Origin: Bacteroidaceae bacterium
GTDB lineage: Bacteria; Bacteroidota; Bacteroidia; Bacteroidales; Bacteroidaceae
NCBI GenBank assembly: GCA_017615125.1
Contig: JAGAAS010000026.1
Location: forward strand, 1-46,165
Reading direction: 5' to 3'
Length of the DNA: 46,165 bases
This document shows, piece after piece, positions 20,062 through 29,242 of this stretch. Made by a program: the position numbers and the translations under genes. The notes beneath the pieces were generated by a model that was given only the letters and a program-made list of their open reading frames with translations, searched no databases and was not told the origin of the DNA. Numbering within the stretch: position 1 is the stretch's first letter; each line of letters opens with the position of its first letter.

Positions 20062-22857
20062 ATGAAACGCTTTCTCATCCTAGCCTTTTGCCTGCTGTCC
20101 CTTCGCCTTTCAGCTCAGACGGATGTTACGTCAACCTACCTGAAAAACGCAGGCTTTGACGAAGCCAGTTGCTTTGTCTCAACAAACGTTGTCACGTATG
20201 CCAAAGATATTTCCAACGGAGAAGTCAGCGGCTGCCAACCAGTTTTTGGCTGGACGATAGATGATGCATCCTACGGCGATTCAAAGGCAGGCGCAGCTTT
20301 TCAGCTCGGCTCGGGCTTCTGGCTGGCAGGCAGCAGCTATGTTGTTCCTGCTGCTGATTCCGAAGGAAACACGTCGGGCGGTGTTCTCGGCTTGGCAGGA
20401 TGCTGGAGCGGCTCGGCAGGCTATTCTCAGGATGTTGCGCTGCCTATCGGGTTTTATCGGCTGTCGTATAAGGTTTATAACGCGGGAGCAGATATCCCTT
20501 CCAACTACACGAATGCAATCGGCTACATCGAAGAGGATGGAACAACGCATTATGCTACATCGGGCTTTCCTTCAGGAGAATGGACGGAAGGCGAAGTATT
20601 TTTCTCGCTTGCCTCATGCAGTTTTGGACGAGTGCACATAGGATATATCTGTGCGAATGTCGGTTCGGCAAATTCCCCAAAGCTCTTTGTCGATTACATC
20701 AAATTGGAAAAGTACGATTCCTCCGAGCTGACTGGAGGCGATTTCACATCCTGTGTTGATCCTTCTGCTTGGGAAGGAAGTGGAACTTATACGGAAGCGG
20801 ACGTTTTGGCAAAGGAAATGTTTCAATGGGCTACCAGTTTGCCGCTTGGTAGATATTTGTCGCAGACGATAACAGGCTTGCCCAACGGGAAGTATACGGT
20901 AAGCGTGTATGCAGGAGCTTCCAGTACGTCGGAGAGGGACAATGTGGACTATGTCGTAACGGATGGAGCGACTTCGTATGTCTCCTTCCACGCCAACGAT
21001 GCTAGCGTGGGGATTCCTGCTTTCAACAGGATAGCCATAGAAACCCTTGATGTCGTTACCCTTTCAAACGTCGAAGTGAAAGACGGGACGTTGACGATGT
21101 ACCTTCAGCAAGATGTTCTGGGGCCTAACTGGCTGGTGCTGCAGATAAAGTCGCTTGTGCTGGAATCTTCCTCTTTGGAGGGGATTCCTTCGGAGTGGGG
21201 CTATTATGTAGGCGACGTCAATGCCGATAAAGCAATAAACGTGGCAGACGTTACTGGGTTAGTGAGTATTATTCTCGGTTCATCCGAGCAAACACCTCCT
21301 TCTGACGTCAACAACGACGGACAAATCAATGTGGCTGACGTCACTTCGTTGGTAAGCATTATACTTGGCTCGCAAGAGCAGACCTATGTCGACACGTCGG
21401 CAGATGTTTATAGCGTTTACGCAACTGTCTATGCCGAACAAAGCCTGGAAGAAAATCTCGCAGGAACTTCAGGCGTGTCGGCTCGGGTAGTTAATCCCTA
21501 TACTTTAAAAGATGTCAGCGCAGCCTTTGATGTTCAAGAGTTTTTTACCACGCTTGATATCAACTGCTCGGCTATCTCAGACATCAGCAGCGTAAGCATC
21601 TATGCCAATAACAAGGAGCCGATAGCAGGGATTTTAAGCCTTCGTTCCGAAACGTCTACCATCAGGCAGCTTTCGGGAAAAGCCCCTTCCGTATATGCAA
21701 ACAGCATGAGCAGCGATGTCGTTACGGTGACAGGAAACGGAACAACCTTCCGTGCTTTCCTCATCCCCGTCGATTTGACGGGAGGCATTACGGTTACGAT
21801 ACGCACGACAAGCGGAGAGTTCTATTCACAAACGTTTCCCGATGCTATCGAAGCTTTCAGCCATCCTTTGCTAACGTTTTCCACCCAAGGGGCAACGCGC
21901 AATTTGTGGATGTCTACGATTCCGGGAAATACCTATTTCAGCATGCTTAGCACTCCCGCAGCTCATGATGCGGCAACAAGCGGAGTAGGAAGCATCTATG
22001 CCTATTTTGCAAAATGCCAGTCGGAGAGTCTTCAGGGCTTGCTGGACAACGGAGTGCGGGCCTTTGACCTACGCCCGAGATATAACTCCTCGCGCGAGTC
22101 GGACATCATGCTTGAAAATCTGGAAATCTATCACGGAATTGTGGCTACGGGCGTGAAATTCAAGGATGCGATAGACATACTCATCAACTTCGTTAAGACC
22201 CATCCGACGGAGGCTGTGTCTGTCATTATGAGTAAGGAGGGAGTCTCTGGAACCGATTATTCTGAAACTTGGCGCAACAGCATGCGCGAATGTTTCTTGA
22301 ATGATGCCCGAAAGCCCTATCTGATGGGGGATGTGAGAGGCTATCATACGTTGGACGACGTCAGAGGAAAAGTAAGCATTGTGAGTCGGAATCCTTACGG
22401 GAATGCATCAAACAACTATCGCGACGTTATAGTTGGAGCATACATTGAGAATTGGCCCGACAAAGGTTCTGTAACCGATTACGGTTGTCCTATGACGCAG
22501 GCTTGGAACTGGGTAGATTGCTATGCGAATGTGGAAGATGCCTACGAAGACAGCGATGCGGAAAAGAAAGTTCATGTGCAGGAAATGCTCGACTTGGCTT
22601 CTGCCAACACCAGCTCCTACCGCTATCACTATACCTACACAAGCATTGCGGGCGCTTTGACATCGTCGCTCACATCCCACGCAAATGTGATGAATCCTTG
22701 GACAGCCAACTACATAACCAACTCTCTGACAGGCCCTACAGGCTATGTGTATGCCGATTATATGGGAAGCAGCTCGTATGGAGGGTCGGCACTCCTGAAA
22801 GCCATCGTCGGGCAAAACTACAAGTACGTCTATCAAGGAAGATCGCGCGTCAGATAA
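20062..22857 (+). CDS. Secreted PI-PLC X-domain protein with internal dockerin-like module
   Basis: A 931-residue protein with a signal peptide (MKRFLILAFCLLSLRLSAQ). Residues 20-370 are two beta-sandwich, carbohydrate-binding-like regions. Residues 385-430 are a paired EF-hand-like dockerin: DVNADKAINVAD and DVNNDGQINVAD, each followed by VTxLVSIILGS. Residues 610-900 resemble phosphatidylinositol-specific phospholipase C: LSTPAAHDAAT supplies His635, GVRAFDLRPR follows, and LEIYHGI supplies His691, the general-acid/base pair of the family. It would cleave phosphoinositides or GPI-type anchors outside the cell; the substrate is inferred. It begins 12 nt after the YgiQ-type gene. It has no sorting tail like those of the proteins ending at 42754 and 43171. 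No cohesin partner is seen. Confidence 0.8.
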   Translation: MKRFLILAFCLLSLRLSAQTDVTSTYLKNAGFDEASCFVSTNVVTYAKDISNGEVSGCQPVFGWTIDDASYGDSKAGAAFQLGSGFWLAGSSYVVPAADSEGNTSGGVLGLAGCWSGSAGYSQDVALPIGFYRLSYKVYNAGADIPSNYTNAIGYIEEDGTTHYATSGFPSGEWTEGEVFFSLASCSFGRVHIGYICANVGSANSPKLFVDYIKLEKYDSSELTGGDFTSCVDPSAWEGSGTYTEADVLAKEMFQWATSLPLGRYLSQTITGLPNGKYTVSVYAGASSTSERDNVDYVVTDGATSYVSFHANDASVGIPAFNRIAIETLDVVTLSNVEVKDGTLTMYLQQDVLGPNWLVLQIKSLVLESSSLEGIPSEWGYYVGDVNADKAINVADVTGLVSIILGSSEQTPPSDVNNDGQINVADVTSLVSIILGSQEQTYVDTSADVYSVYATVYAEQSLEENLAGTSGVSARVVNPYTLKDVSAAFDVQEFFTTLDINCSAISDISSVSIYANNKEPIAGILSLRSETSTIRQLSGKAPSVYANSMSSDVVTVTGNGTTFRAFLIPVDLTGGITVTIRTTSGEFYSQTFPDAIEAFSHPLLTFSTQGATRNLWMSTIPGNTYFSMLSTPAAHDAATSGVGSIYAYFAKCQSESLQGLLDNGVRAFDLRPRYNSSRESDIMLENLEIYHGIVATGVKFKDAIDILINFVKTHPTEAVSVIMSKEGVSGTDYSETWRNSMRECFLNDARKPYLMGDVRGYHTLDDVRGKVSIVSRNPYGNASNNYRDVIVGAYIENWPDKGSVTDYGCPMTQAWNWVDCYANVEDAYEDSDAEKKVHVQEMLDLASANTSSYRYHYTYTSIAGALTSSLTSHANVMNPWTANYITNSLTGPTGYVYADYMGSSSYGGSALLKAIVGQNYKYVYQGRSRVR

Positions 22858-22891
22858 GCATTTTTCTCCTTCTTGGAGCCCCCTTCAGGAA

Positions 22892-22913
22892 GCCTCTCTG
22901 GAGGCGTTTTTTT
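22892..22913 (+). terminator. Intrinsic terminator after the PI-PLC-like gene
   Basis: GCCTC, a TCTG loop and GAGGC form a 5-bp G/C-rich stem, followed after one base by seven T residues (22907-22913). It lies 35 nt after the stop. Confidence 0.65.
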
Positions 22914-22927
22914 CAGGCCGATTTTTT

Positions 22928-22995
22928 CTTTCTTCATACGGCCGTATGAAGAAGGGAAAAAATTTTTTTCCTTCTCGAAAAAATTTTTTTCTTAA
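22928..22995. repeat. 21-bp-phased array (inverted copy) with a 24-bp perfect palindrome
   Basis: Bases 22930-22953 are a perfect 24-bp palindrome centred on CATACGG/CCGTATG, the same CCGTATGAAGAA element as in the arrays at 9772, 12819 and 29171, here joined to its own reverse complement. On the minus strand CTTTC (22928), CCTTC (22970) and CTTAA (22991) keep 21/42-bp spacing. Confidence 0.75.
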
Positions 22996-23184
22996 TACAT
23001 GTTTTCACCTCCCCCTTCTTCGGCTTTCTCATAAACAGAAAATGCGGTTTTTTGAAAAGGGCGAAATTGTTAAAACGTTTGGCGGATTTTGTAAAGTGAG
23101 AAAAAAATGTTTAATTTGTACCCTAATAGTGAAAAGCAACAACATTTCGTATCCGAATAACACCTTCATATCTCTTTTGTCCGA

Positions 23185-25755
23185 ATGAAAACAGCTCAAA
23201 ACATAAGGCATGCCGTGAGTTCGCTGCTCGTGATGTGCATGGGATGGCTCGCTGCAGCATGCCTGATAGAGGGATGTACCGACGATGTGCCTGAGCATTA
23301 TCGCGAGCCCGAATGGCTGGCGGGGAGCATCTGGGAAATCCTTCAAAAAGACGGCAACTACTCCCTGTTCCTGCAGGGAGCCGAGCGAGCCGACTTCAGG
23401 CGCATCATGGAAGGAAAGGGAATCCTCACCGTGATGGCTCCCGACGATGACGCCATGAGGGCTTATCTGCGCGAACATTTCGGCACCGATGCTATCGACG
23501 ACATCCCTGCCGACGAGGTGAGTCGGCTGATAGGTTTCCATATCCTCTACTATCCCTTCAGCAAGGGGATGCTGCAGAACTTCCGTCCCATCGAGGGCGA
23601 CGGAGCTACCGACGAGGAGCGGCTTGTGAATGCCGGCATGTACTATAAGTTCCGTACCCGCAGCAAGGATGCTCCCGAGCAAGTGCAGCCCGCACGGCTC
23701 TGGAGCTCGGCTCAGGGTATGCCGGTAGATACTTCCGGCGTGACGGTGGACGTCTGGCACAGAGAGCGGTTCATACCTGTCTTCTCCGAGCAGATGTTCG
23801 CCACCAAGCGCATCGATGCAACGCGCAATTATACCTACTTCTTCCCGCAGACAGAGTGGAGCGTGGGCGAAGCAGGCTTCAACGTAGCCGACGCGCGGGT
23901 CTCGGGCGAGGAGATGATAGCAAAGAACGGCTATGTCTATCCCATCGACCGAGTGATTGCTCCTCTGGAAACCGTTCACAGCGTGCTGCAGCGCGAGGGG
24001 CAGTACAGCCTCTACCTCTCGTTGTTTGACGCCTACGACTATTATGACCTCGACGAGGAGGCAACGCAGACGTACGGCGGAGGCAGGGTGACCTATTATA
24101 AGAGGAATTACCGGAATGCGGCATTCAGCATGCCCAACATCGACAGCGAATGGCCTGTCGACAACTATGCCGCTATGGACAAGCTGTCGAGCCAGGCGTT
24201 CTCCATCTTTGCGCCTACCGACGATGCCTTCGACGAATTCTACCGCTCCTATTGGGGCGACGAGGGAACGGGCTATCCCCGAGAGGTGCATTACGACTCT
24301 ATCTCCCCCGACGCCACGCAGAAGCTGCTCAGCAACTCCATCTATTCGCGGGGCATCGTGTTTCCCGATGAGATCAGCAGGGGTGATGTGGAGAACGAGG
24401 CGGAGCATACGCTCATCCGCTTCGATGTCGACGACGTGCCGCAGTCGGGCAGGCACTTCTGCTCCAACGGAGTCCTCTACGGGCAGAGCCTGCTGACGCC
24501 TCCTGCAGCCTTTGGAAGCGTCACGGGCCCGGCATATAAATACAAGCGCTACAACATGTTCCTGAAGATGCTTACTGCAAGCAACATGGATCAGACGCTT
24601 ACCAGCGATGCCGTCAACTTCATCATGCTCTATCCCAGCGACAGCCAGTTCGAGGCAAACAACGTGTGGTACAACGCTGAGGAGAACAAGCTCAAGAGCG
24701 GCATTCCCGGAAGCTCCACCAGCTCCAATCTCGGCAGCAGCGCTCAGTCGCGCTATGTGAATGCTCATATCGTGGGGCTCTCTGACGAGATGGAGGAGCT
24801 GCCGCAGACAGGGCTTCGCGTCTTCCGCACCCTCTCCACCGACTACAAGCTCTACTGGTATGTGAAGGACGGGCGCATCACCAACAGCCTGAAGTACAGC
24901 TCCCTCATCCGCTATGCCGGCAACATGGAGATAGAGAAGGATGATGTATATACCGATTTCCGCGAGCTCACCTTCCGGGGCGATCATTGGACGAATGGGC
25001 GTTGCTACGAATACGATGCGGAGAACGGCAAGTTCCTGCTGGAGGGCTCCAACGAAAATGCCCTCTATGCGAAGTTCATTCCTATGGCCTACCTCCACCG
25101 AAACGACGAGGGCACGCTCTTCCAGGGATTCATCCAGCTGCTTCTCCTTGCCAACATGATTGACGAGCAGGCGCAGACGATGAACTATATGACGGAGAAG
25201 TGCATGATGTTTGTGCCGACGACGGAGGCTGTCAAGCGCGCCATCGTCGGTGGGTACATGCCCTATGTGAAGCCCACGGAGGGATTGACAATGGACGACA
25301 GCGACTTCTGGAGTAAGCTCATCGTGCCCGAAGACGGCAGCGAAGAGCAAACCCGCTTCCAGCACTACATGCTTGAGTATTTCTATCCCGAGAGCACCGC
25401 CCCCATCACCGAATATCCCTATCCGGGCTTCCTTGCCGATAGTGAGGGAGATAATTATGAGTATGAAGGAGATTGGCAAAGCGACTTTGTTCCCTCTATT
25501 GCCGATATCAGCGTCACCCCTTCGAAAAGTGTCTATATGAGAATCTTCGACTATGGAGGAAATGAGGGGTTCGCTTTTCGTCTTCAGGCATGTGTGATAA
25601 ATCCGAGCTGGATTGATCCCAATAATCCCTCTCCTCAATCCCATCTGAAGCTCGTTCCTTTCCTGACGGATTACGACTCCCTACCGTTTGTCTTCGACGA
25701 CGGATGCGTACATTTCATAAATGATATTTTCAATGACTGTTGGCCTCATGAATAA
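23185..25755 (+). CDS. Multi-domain fasciclin (FAS1) lipoprotein
   Basis: An 856-residue exported protein. The N-terminus has a hydrophobic stretch followed by Cys26 or Cys31 (LAAAC or LIEGC), candidate lipidation sites. FAS1-like repeats are visible by the spaced pattern of a helix, LF or LY, and a VMAPDDDAM/IFAPTDDAF box: about 45-130 (YSLFLQGAERADFRRIMEGK then LTVMAPDDDAM), 265-360 (YSLYLSLFDAYDYYD then FSIFAPTDDAFDEFY), a weaker one at 450-490 (FIMLYPSDSQF) and one at 645-700 (MMFVPTTEAVKRA). FAS1 domains mediate adhesion or ligand binding. It leads a plus-strand cluster and lies 50 nt upstream of the codon that I take as the susC start. It probably works as a surface partner of the SusCD pair. 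Confidence 0.8.
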   Translation: MKTAQNIRHAVSSLLVMCMGWLAAACLIEGCTDDVPEHYREPEWLAGSIWEILQKDGNYSLFLQGAERADFRRIMEGKGILTVMAPDDDAMRAYLREHFGTDAIDDIPADEVSRLIGFHILYYPFSKGMLQNFRPIEGDGATDEERLVNAGMYYKFRTRSKDAPEQVQPARLWSSAQGMPVDTSGVTVDVWHRERFIPVFSEQMFATKRIDATRNYTYFFPQTEWSVGEAGFNVADARVSGEEMIAKNGYVYPIDRVIAPLETVHSVLQREGQYSLYLSLFDAYDYYDLDEEATQTYGGGRVTYYKRNYRNAAFSMPNIDSEWPVDNYAAMDKLSSQAFSIFAPTDDAFDEFYRSYWGDEGTGYPREVHYDSISPDATQKLLSNSIYSRGIVFPDEISRGDVENEAEHTLIRFDVDDVPQSGRHFCSNGVLYGQSLLTPPAAFGSVTGPAYKYKRYNMFLKMLTASNMDQTLTSDAVNFIMLYPSDSQFEANNVWYNAEENKLKSGIPGSSTSSNLGSSAQSRYVNAHIVGLSDEMEELPQTGLRVFRTLSTDYKLYWYVKDGRITNSLKYSSLIRYAGNMEIEKDDVYTDFRELTFRGDHWTNGRCYEYDAENGKFLLEGSNENALYAKFIPMAYLHRNDEGTLFQGFIQLLLLANMIDEQAQTMNYMTEKCMMFVPTTEAVKRAIVGGYMPYVKPTEGLTMDDSDFWSKLIVPEDGSEEQTRFQHYMLEYFYPESTAPITEYPYPGFLADSEGDNYEYEGDWQSDFVPSIADISVTPSKSVYMRIFDYGGNEGFAFRLQACVINPSWIDPNNPSPQSHLKLVPFLTDYDSLPFVFDDGCVHFINDIFNDCWPHE

Positions 25756-25805
25756 CAGCTACGTTTCCCGTCATAGCCCTTCCTGCTGCAATGAAAGTTA
25801 CTAGA

Positions 25806-28800
25806 ATGAAAAAACATATACTCATAGCCTTCCTTCTGCTGCTGATGCCCCTCGCTGTTCCTCTTGCAGCGCAGAATATCCTCACGGGTACTGTTAGCGA
25901 GAGGATTGGCGACGACCTTGAGCCCAGCATGGGAGTGAACGTGGCTGTCTACAATGCCGAGAACCGCATGCTCACAGGCGTTATCACGGATATGGACGGC
26001 AACTACTCGCTCAAGCTTCCCGAGGGCAGCAACCTTATTATCGTCTTCTCCTATATCGGTATGGCTACCCAGCGCATCCCCTACACGGGGCAGCGGCAGC
26101 TGAACGTGACGATGAGTGAAGATTCACAGACGTTGACGGAGGTTGTCATTTCCTCTCAGCGCACCAACACCTCCGAGCTCGGCATCTCCGATCATGCCTT
26201 CACCGGTGCTGCCCAGCGGGTGAAGATGGACGAGGTGATGGAGGGCCTTCCCGTCAACTCTGTGGAGGAAGCTCTGCAGGGACGCTTGGCAGGAGTCGAT
26301 ATTCTGGCAGCTGGAGATCCTGGAGCCAAGGGCTCTATCCGCATCCGCGGAACGGCTACCCTCAACAGCAGCGCCGATCCTCTCATCGTCATCAACGGCG
26401 TGCCCTATAACGTCGATATTGCCGACGACTTCAACTTTGCTACTGCCAGCACCGAGGATTTTGCCGACATGCTCTCGCTCAATCCGAACGATATCGAGGA
26501 TATACAGGTGTTGAAAGATGCTTCGTCCACAGCCATCTACGGCACGAAGGGAGCCAACGGCGTGCTCCTCATCACCACGAAGAAAGGCCTTCGCGGCAAG
26601 CCCAAATTCATCCTTAGTCATAAGTCGGCGCTGAAGATCGAGCCGACAGCCATCCCCATGCTCGAGGGCGACGAATACTCCGCCTACATGCAAGATGCCA
26701 TCTGGAACACCGCCAATGCCCGGGGGCTCACAAGCTCGGCTGACTTGCTGAACATGCTCTTCAGCGACAAGTCGTTTGCCATTGGCTACGAGCCCGCATG
26801 GAGCTATTTCGACGAGTACAACCAGAATGTCGATTGGCTCGGTGCCGTCCGGAAGAATGCCTATTCCACCGACAACAACTTCTCCATGAGCGGGGGAGGC
26901 GAGAAGGCAACCTACCGTTTCAGCCTCGGATGGACAGGAGAAGATGGCACTACCCGCAACAACGATATGTCGCGACTCACATCGAGCCTCCGCATAGGTT
27001 ATAGCTTTTCCGACAGGCTCAGTGTGAATGCCGAGTTTACCTATTCCGATACCCAGAACGATAGAACCTATTACGACTCGGGCATCCTCCGCTCCGAGGC
27101 TATGCGCAAGATGCCAAACAAGAGTCCTTATTATATTGACGATGCCACAGGGCTCCCCACCGCCGTCTATTTCACCTATCAGGATGCGAACGAGTTCCAG
27201 GGTGCCTACAACGCCTCCAGCAACATCAATTTCCATCCCATAGCCATGCTGGAGGAGAGCTTCAACGTTACTGGGACGAAGGAGGAGAAGTTCACCCTCA
27301 GTCCTCAGTACACCATCGTCAGGGATGAAGAGAGTAATCCTATCCTTCGCTATCAAGGCTATGTGAGCATGAAGTTCAAGACGGTGAAGAACCGAATGTT
27401 CCTCCCCCAGGAAGCTACGGGCGTGGATATCGACAACACCGCTTCCAATTACAGCTACGACGGTTACACCAACAACTTCTCCCTTCAGTCGGAAACGAAA
27501 CTCCTCTACAATCAAAGTTGGCTTGAATCTAAGCACAACGTTGTTGGCGCCCTCATCTGGCGCACAGCCCAGTCGCAGGGCTCGTCTTATGCCAGTCAAG
27601 TTTACGGGATGGCAGCGGGCGGCATGAGCGATCCTGTCGTCGGAGGCACTGTCTATAGCGGCTCTTTGGGTTCGGGCACCAGCGACGCCCGTTCCCTGTC
27701 GCTGCTCTCCAATCTCAACTACACCTTCAGCCAATGGCTTACTGTCAACGGCACTTGGAACTATGAGGGAAACTCAGCCCTCAGCCGCGACAACCGCTGG
27801 GCTCTGTTCCAGTCGTATGGCATCGCCCTCAACCTGCAGGACATCAAGGCTGTGCACGAACGTACCGAGGAGTGGCTTTCGGAGGCGAAACTTCGTGCCA
27901 GCTGGGGACAGTCGGGCAAGGCTCCCTCGGGCACTTCTCCTTATGTGGGAACCTACACGGCTCTTACCGAAAGGTACGGTACCATTACTCCCGTTGTTCC
28001 TAACTCTATGCAGCTCAGCAAGCTCCGTTGGGAGACGTCCGAGGAATGGGATGTCGGCGCCGACTTGGCTTTCTTTGACGGAAGGCTGAAGTTCACCGTC
28101 GACTTCTACGATAAGGTGACGCGCGACCTGCTTCAGAAGAACGTGAAGGTTGCCAGCACCTCCGCCTATTCCTCTATCGTATGGTCCAACTCGGGCTCGG
28201 TGGAGAACAAAGGATGGGAATTTCGTGTCGAGGGCGATGTGCTGCAGGGCAAGGACTGGGGCTTGAATGTTGATTTCAATATCAACCGCAACATCAACCG
28301 TCTGCTCTCCCTTCCCGATAATCTGACGGAGGACAACTACACGTTCAAGAACGGGCAGTATGCCCAGAAGCTTCTTGCAGGCACACCCGTCGGCTCTTTC
28401 TTCGGCTATCATTATGAAGGAGTCTATCAGACGCTTGAGGAGACCTATGCCCGCGATGCCGAAGGACGTGTGATGCGCGATTTGGAAGGAAATCCTGTCG
28501 TTATGATGAACGGCACCTATCGTTGCTATCCCGGAGATGCTCGTTATCAAGACATTAACTACGACGGGCGTATCGATGAGAACGATATCATCTATATCGG
28601 CAACTGCTATCCTGTCGTTACGGGAGGAGCCGGCATCACCGCCCGCTATCGGCAGCTGAGCCTTTCCACCCGCTTCCACTATCGTCTGGGGCAGAAAGTC
28701 ATCAATCAGGCGCGGATGAACAGCGAGGCGATGTACAATACCGACAATCAGTCGAAAGCTGTTCTCAGCCGCTGGCGCAATACGGGCGACGATACAGATG

Positions 28801-29105
28801 TTCCCCGCGCACTCTACAACTGGGGACTTAATTATCTGGGCTCAGACCGATTCGTTGAGGACTGCTCGTTCCTTCGCCTGCAGACAGTTTCGCTTTCCTA
28901 TCGTCTTCCCAAGAAAGTAGCGCAGCGAATGCATGCCGAAGGGGTAAGCGGATTCGTTACCGGCTACGACCTTTTCACGCTGACGCATTACGAGGGACAA
29001 GATCCGGAGGTTACCCTCCCGAGTAAGGTTACTGATTTGGCACGCGACAATTCATCCACTCCCCGCAGCCGACGTGTTGCTGTGGGCATAACCCTGAACT
29101 TCTAA
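25806..29105 (+). CDS. SusC/RagA-family TonB-linked outer-membrane receptor
   Basis: A 1099-residue protein. The start at 25806 gives a clean signal peptide (MKKHILIAFLLLLMPLAVPL, then AAQ); an ATG at 25791 would add five residues. A carboxypeptidase-regulatory-like domain (about 22-105, GTVSERIGDDLEPSMGVNVA) precedes the plug (about 125-245), which has GSIRIRGTATLNSSADPLIV, INGVPYNVD and VLKDASSTAIYGTKGANGVL, all signature blocks of the SusC family. The rest is a beta-barrel ending in RVAVGITLNF. It imports a large ligand captured by the lid protein encoded next at 29230. The absence of nearby CAZymes leaves the substrate open. Confidence 0.93.
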   Translation: MKKHILIAFLLLLMPLAVPLAAQNILTGTVSERIGDDLEPSMGVNVAVYNAENRMLTGVITDMDGNYSLKLPEGSNLIIVFSYIGMATQRIPYTGQRQLNVTMSEDSQTLTEVVISSQRTNTSELGISDHAFTGAAQRVKMDEVMEGLPVNSVEEALQGRLAGVDILAAGDPGAKGSIRIRGTATLNSSADPLIVINGVPYNVDIADDFNFATASTEDFADMLSLNPNDIEDIQVLKDASSTAIYGTKGANGVLLITTKKGLRGKPKFILSHKSALKIEPTAIPMLEGDEYSAYMQDAIWNTANARGLTSSADLLNMLFSDKSFAIGYEPAWSYFDEYNQNVDWLGAVRKNAYSTDNNFSMSGGGEKATYRFSLGWTGEDGTTRNNDMSRLTSSLRIGYSFSDRLSVNAEFTYSDTQNDRTYYDSGILRSEAMRKMPNKSPYYIDDATGLPTAVYFTYQDANEFQGAYNASSNINFHPIAMLEESFNVTGTKEEKFTLSPQYTIVRDEESNPILRYQGYVSMKFKTVKNRMFLPQEATGVDIDNTASNYSYDGYTNNFSLQSETKLLYNQSWLESKHNVVGALIWRTAQSQGSSYASQVYGMAAGGMSDPVVGGTVYSGSLGSGTSDARSLSLLSNLNYTFSQWLTVNGTWNYEGNSALSRDNRWALFQSYGIALNLQDIKAVHERTEEWLSEAKLRASWGQSGKAPSGTSPYVGTYTALTERYGTITPVVPNSMQLSKLRWETSEEWDVGADLAFFDGRLKFTVDFYDKVTRDLLQKNVKVASTSAYSSIVWSNSGSVENKGWEFRVEGDVLQGKDWGLNVDFNINRNINRLLSLPDNLTEDNYTFKNGQYAQKLLAGTPVGSFFGYHYEGVYQTLEETYARDAEGRVMRDLEGNPVVMMNGTYRCYPGDARYQDINYDGRIDENDIIYIGNCYPVVTGGAGITARYRQLSLSTRFHYRLGQKVINQARMNSEAMYNTDNQSKAVLSRWRNTGDDTDVPRALYNWGLNYLGSDRFVEDCSFLRLQTVSLSYRLPKKVAQRMHAEGVSGFVTGYDLFTLTHYEGQDPEVTLPSKVTDLARDNSSTPRSRRVAVGITLNF

Positions 29106-29132
29106 TGAGGCGTGAAAAACAGATGCGAAAAT

Positions 29133-29237
29133 ATGAAGAAGGGAAAATTTTTTTTCGAGAAGGAATCTCGCCGTATGAAGAAAGAAAAAAATTTTTTCGA
29201 GAAGGAAAAAATCGATATGAAGAAAGAATATGATTGA
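29133..29237 (+). other. Repeat-encoded mini-ORF overlapping the susD start
   Basis: A 34-codon open frame built from the 42-bp repeat reads MKKGKFFFEKESRR, MKKEKNFFEKEKID, then MKKEYD and stop. Its TGA (29235-29237) overlaps the first codons of susD (ATG at 29230). It could be a coupled leader peptide, or an accident of a repeat whose length is a multiple of three. No independent evidence for translation is visible. Confidence 0.25.
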
Positions 29238-29242
29238 AGGAA
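29138..29242. repeat. 21-bp-phased GAAGG-type satellite between susC and susD
   Basis: GAAGG or GAAAG starts at 29138, 29159, 29180, 29201 and 29222, five exact 21-bp steps. Units alternate between an A-run/T-run type and a TATGAA-ending type, so a 42-bp higher-order repeat begins with ATG at 29133, 29175 and 29217. Bases 29153-29182 are identical to 12801-12830. The last unit covers the susD start codon (29230). Confidence 0.9.

Larger units (their letters stand above)
22858..23184. other. Intergenic region before the fasciclin/SusCD cluster
   Basis: No gene is supported; an open frame from 22946 is a by-product of the A/T-rich repeat. The region holds the terminator (22892-22913), the palindrome and repeat array (22928-22995) and a weak promoter candidate: TTTG (23088-23091), 20 bp, then TAATTTG (23112-23118), one base short of the -7 consensus. 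Confidence 0.6.

Noticed and set aside
22946-23188. 80-codon open frame starting MKKGKNFFPSRKNFF
   Set aside because: It is translation of the A/T-rich 21-bp repeat continuing into non-coding sequence; similar peptides appear wherever the repeat occurs.
23029-25644. 871-codon open frame antisense to the first fasciclin gene
   Set aside because: It is a codon-bias shadow: the plus-strand frame encodes a clear FAS1 lipoprotein, while the antisense product has no recognisable domain.
26124-27734. 536-codon open frame antisense to the first susC
   Set aside because: It is a shadow; the plus strand carries all SusC signature blocks through this stretch.
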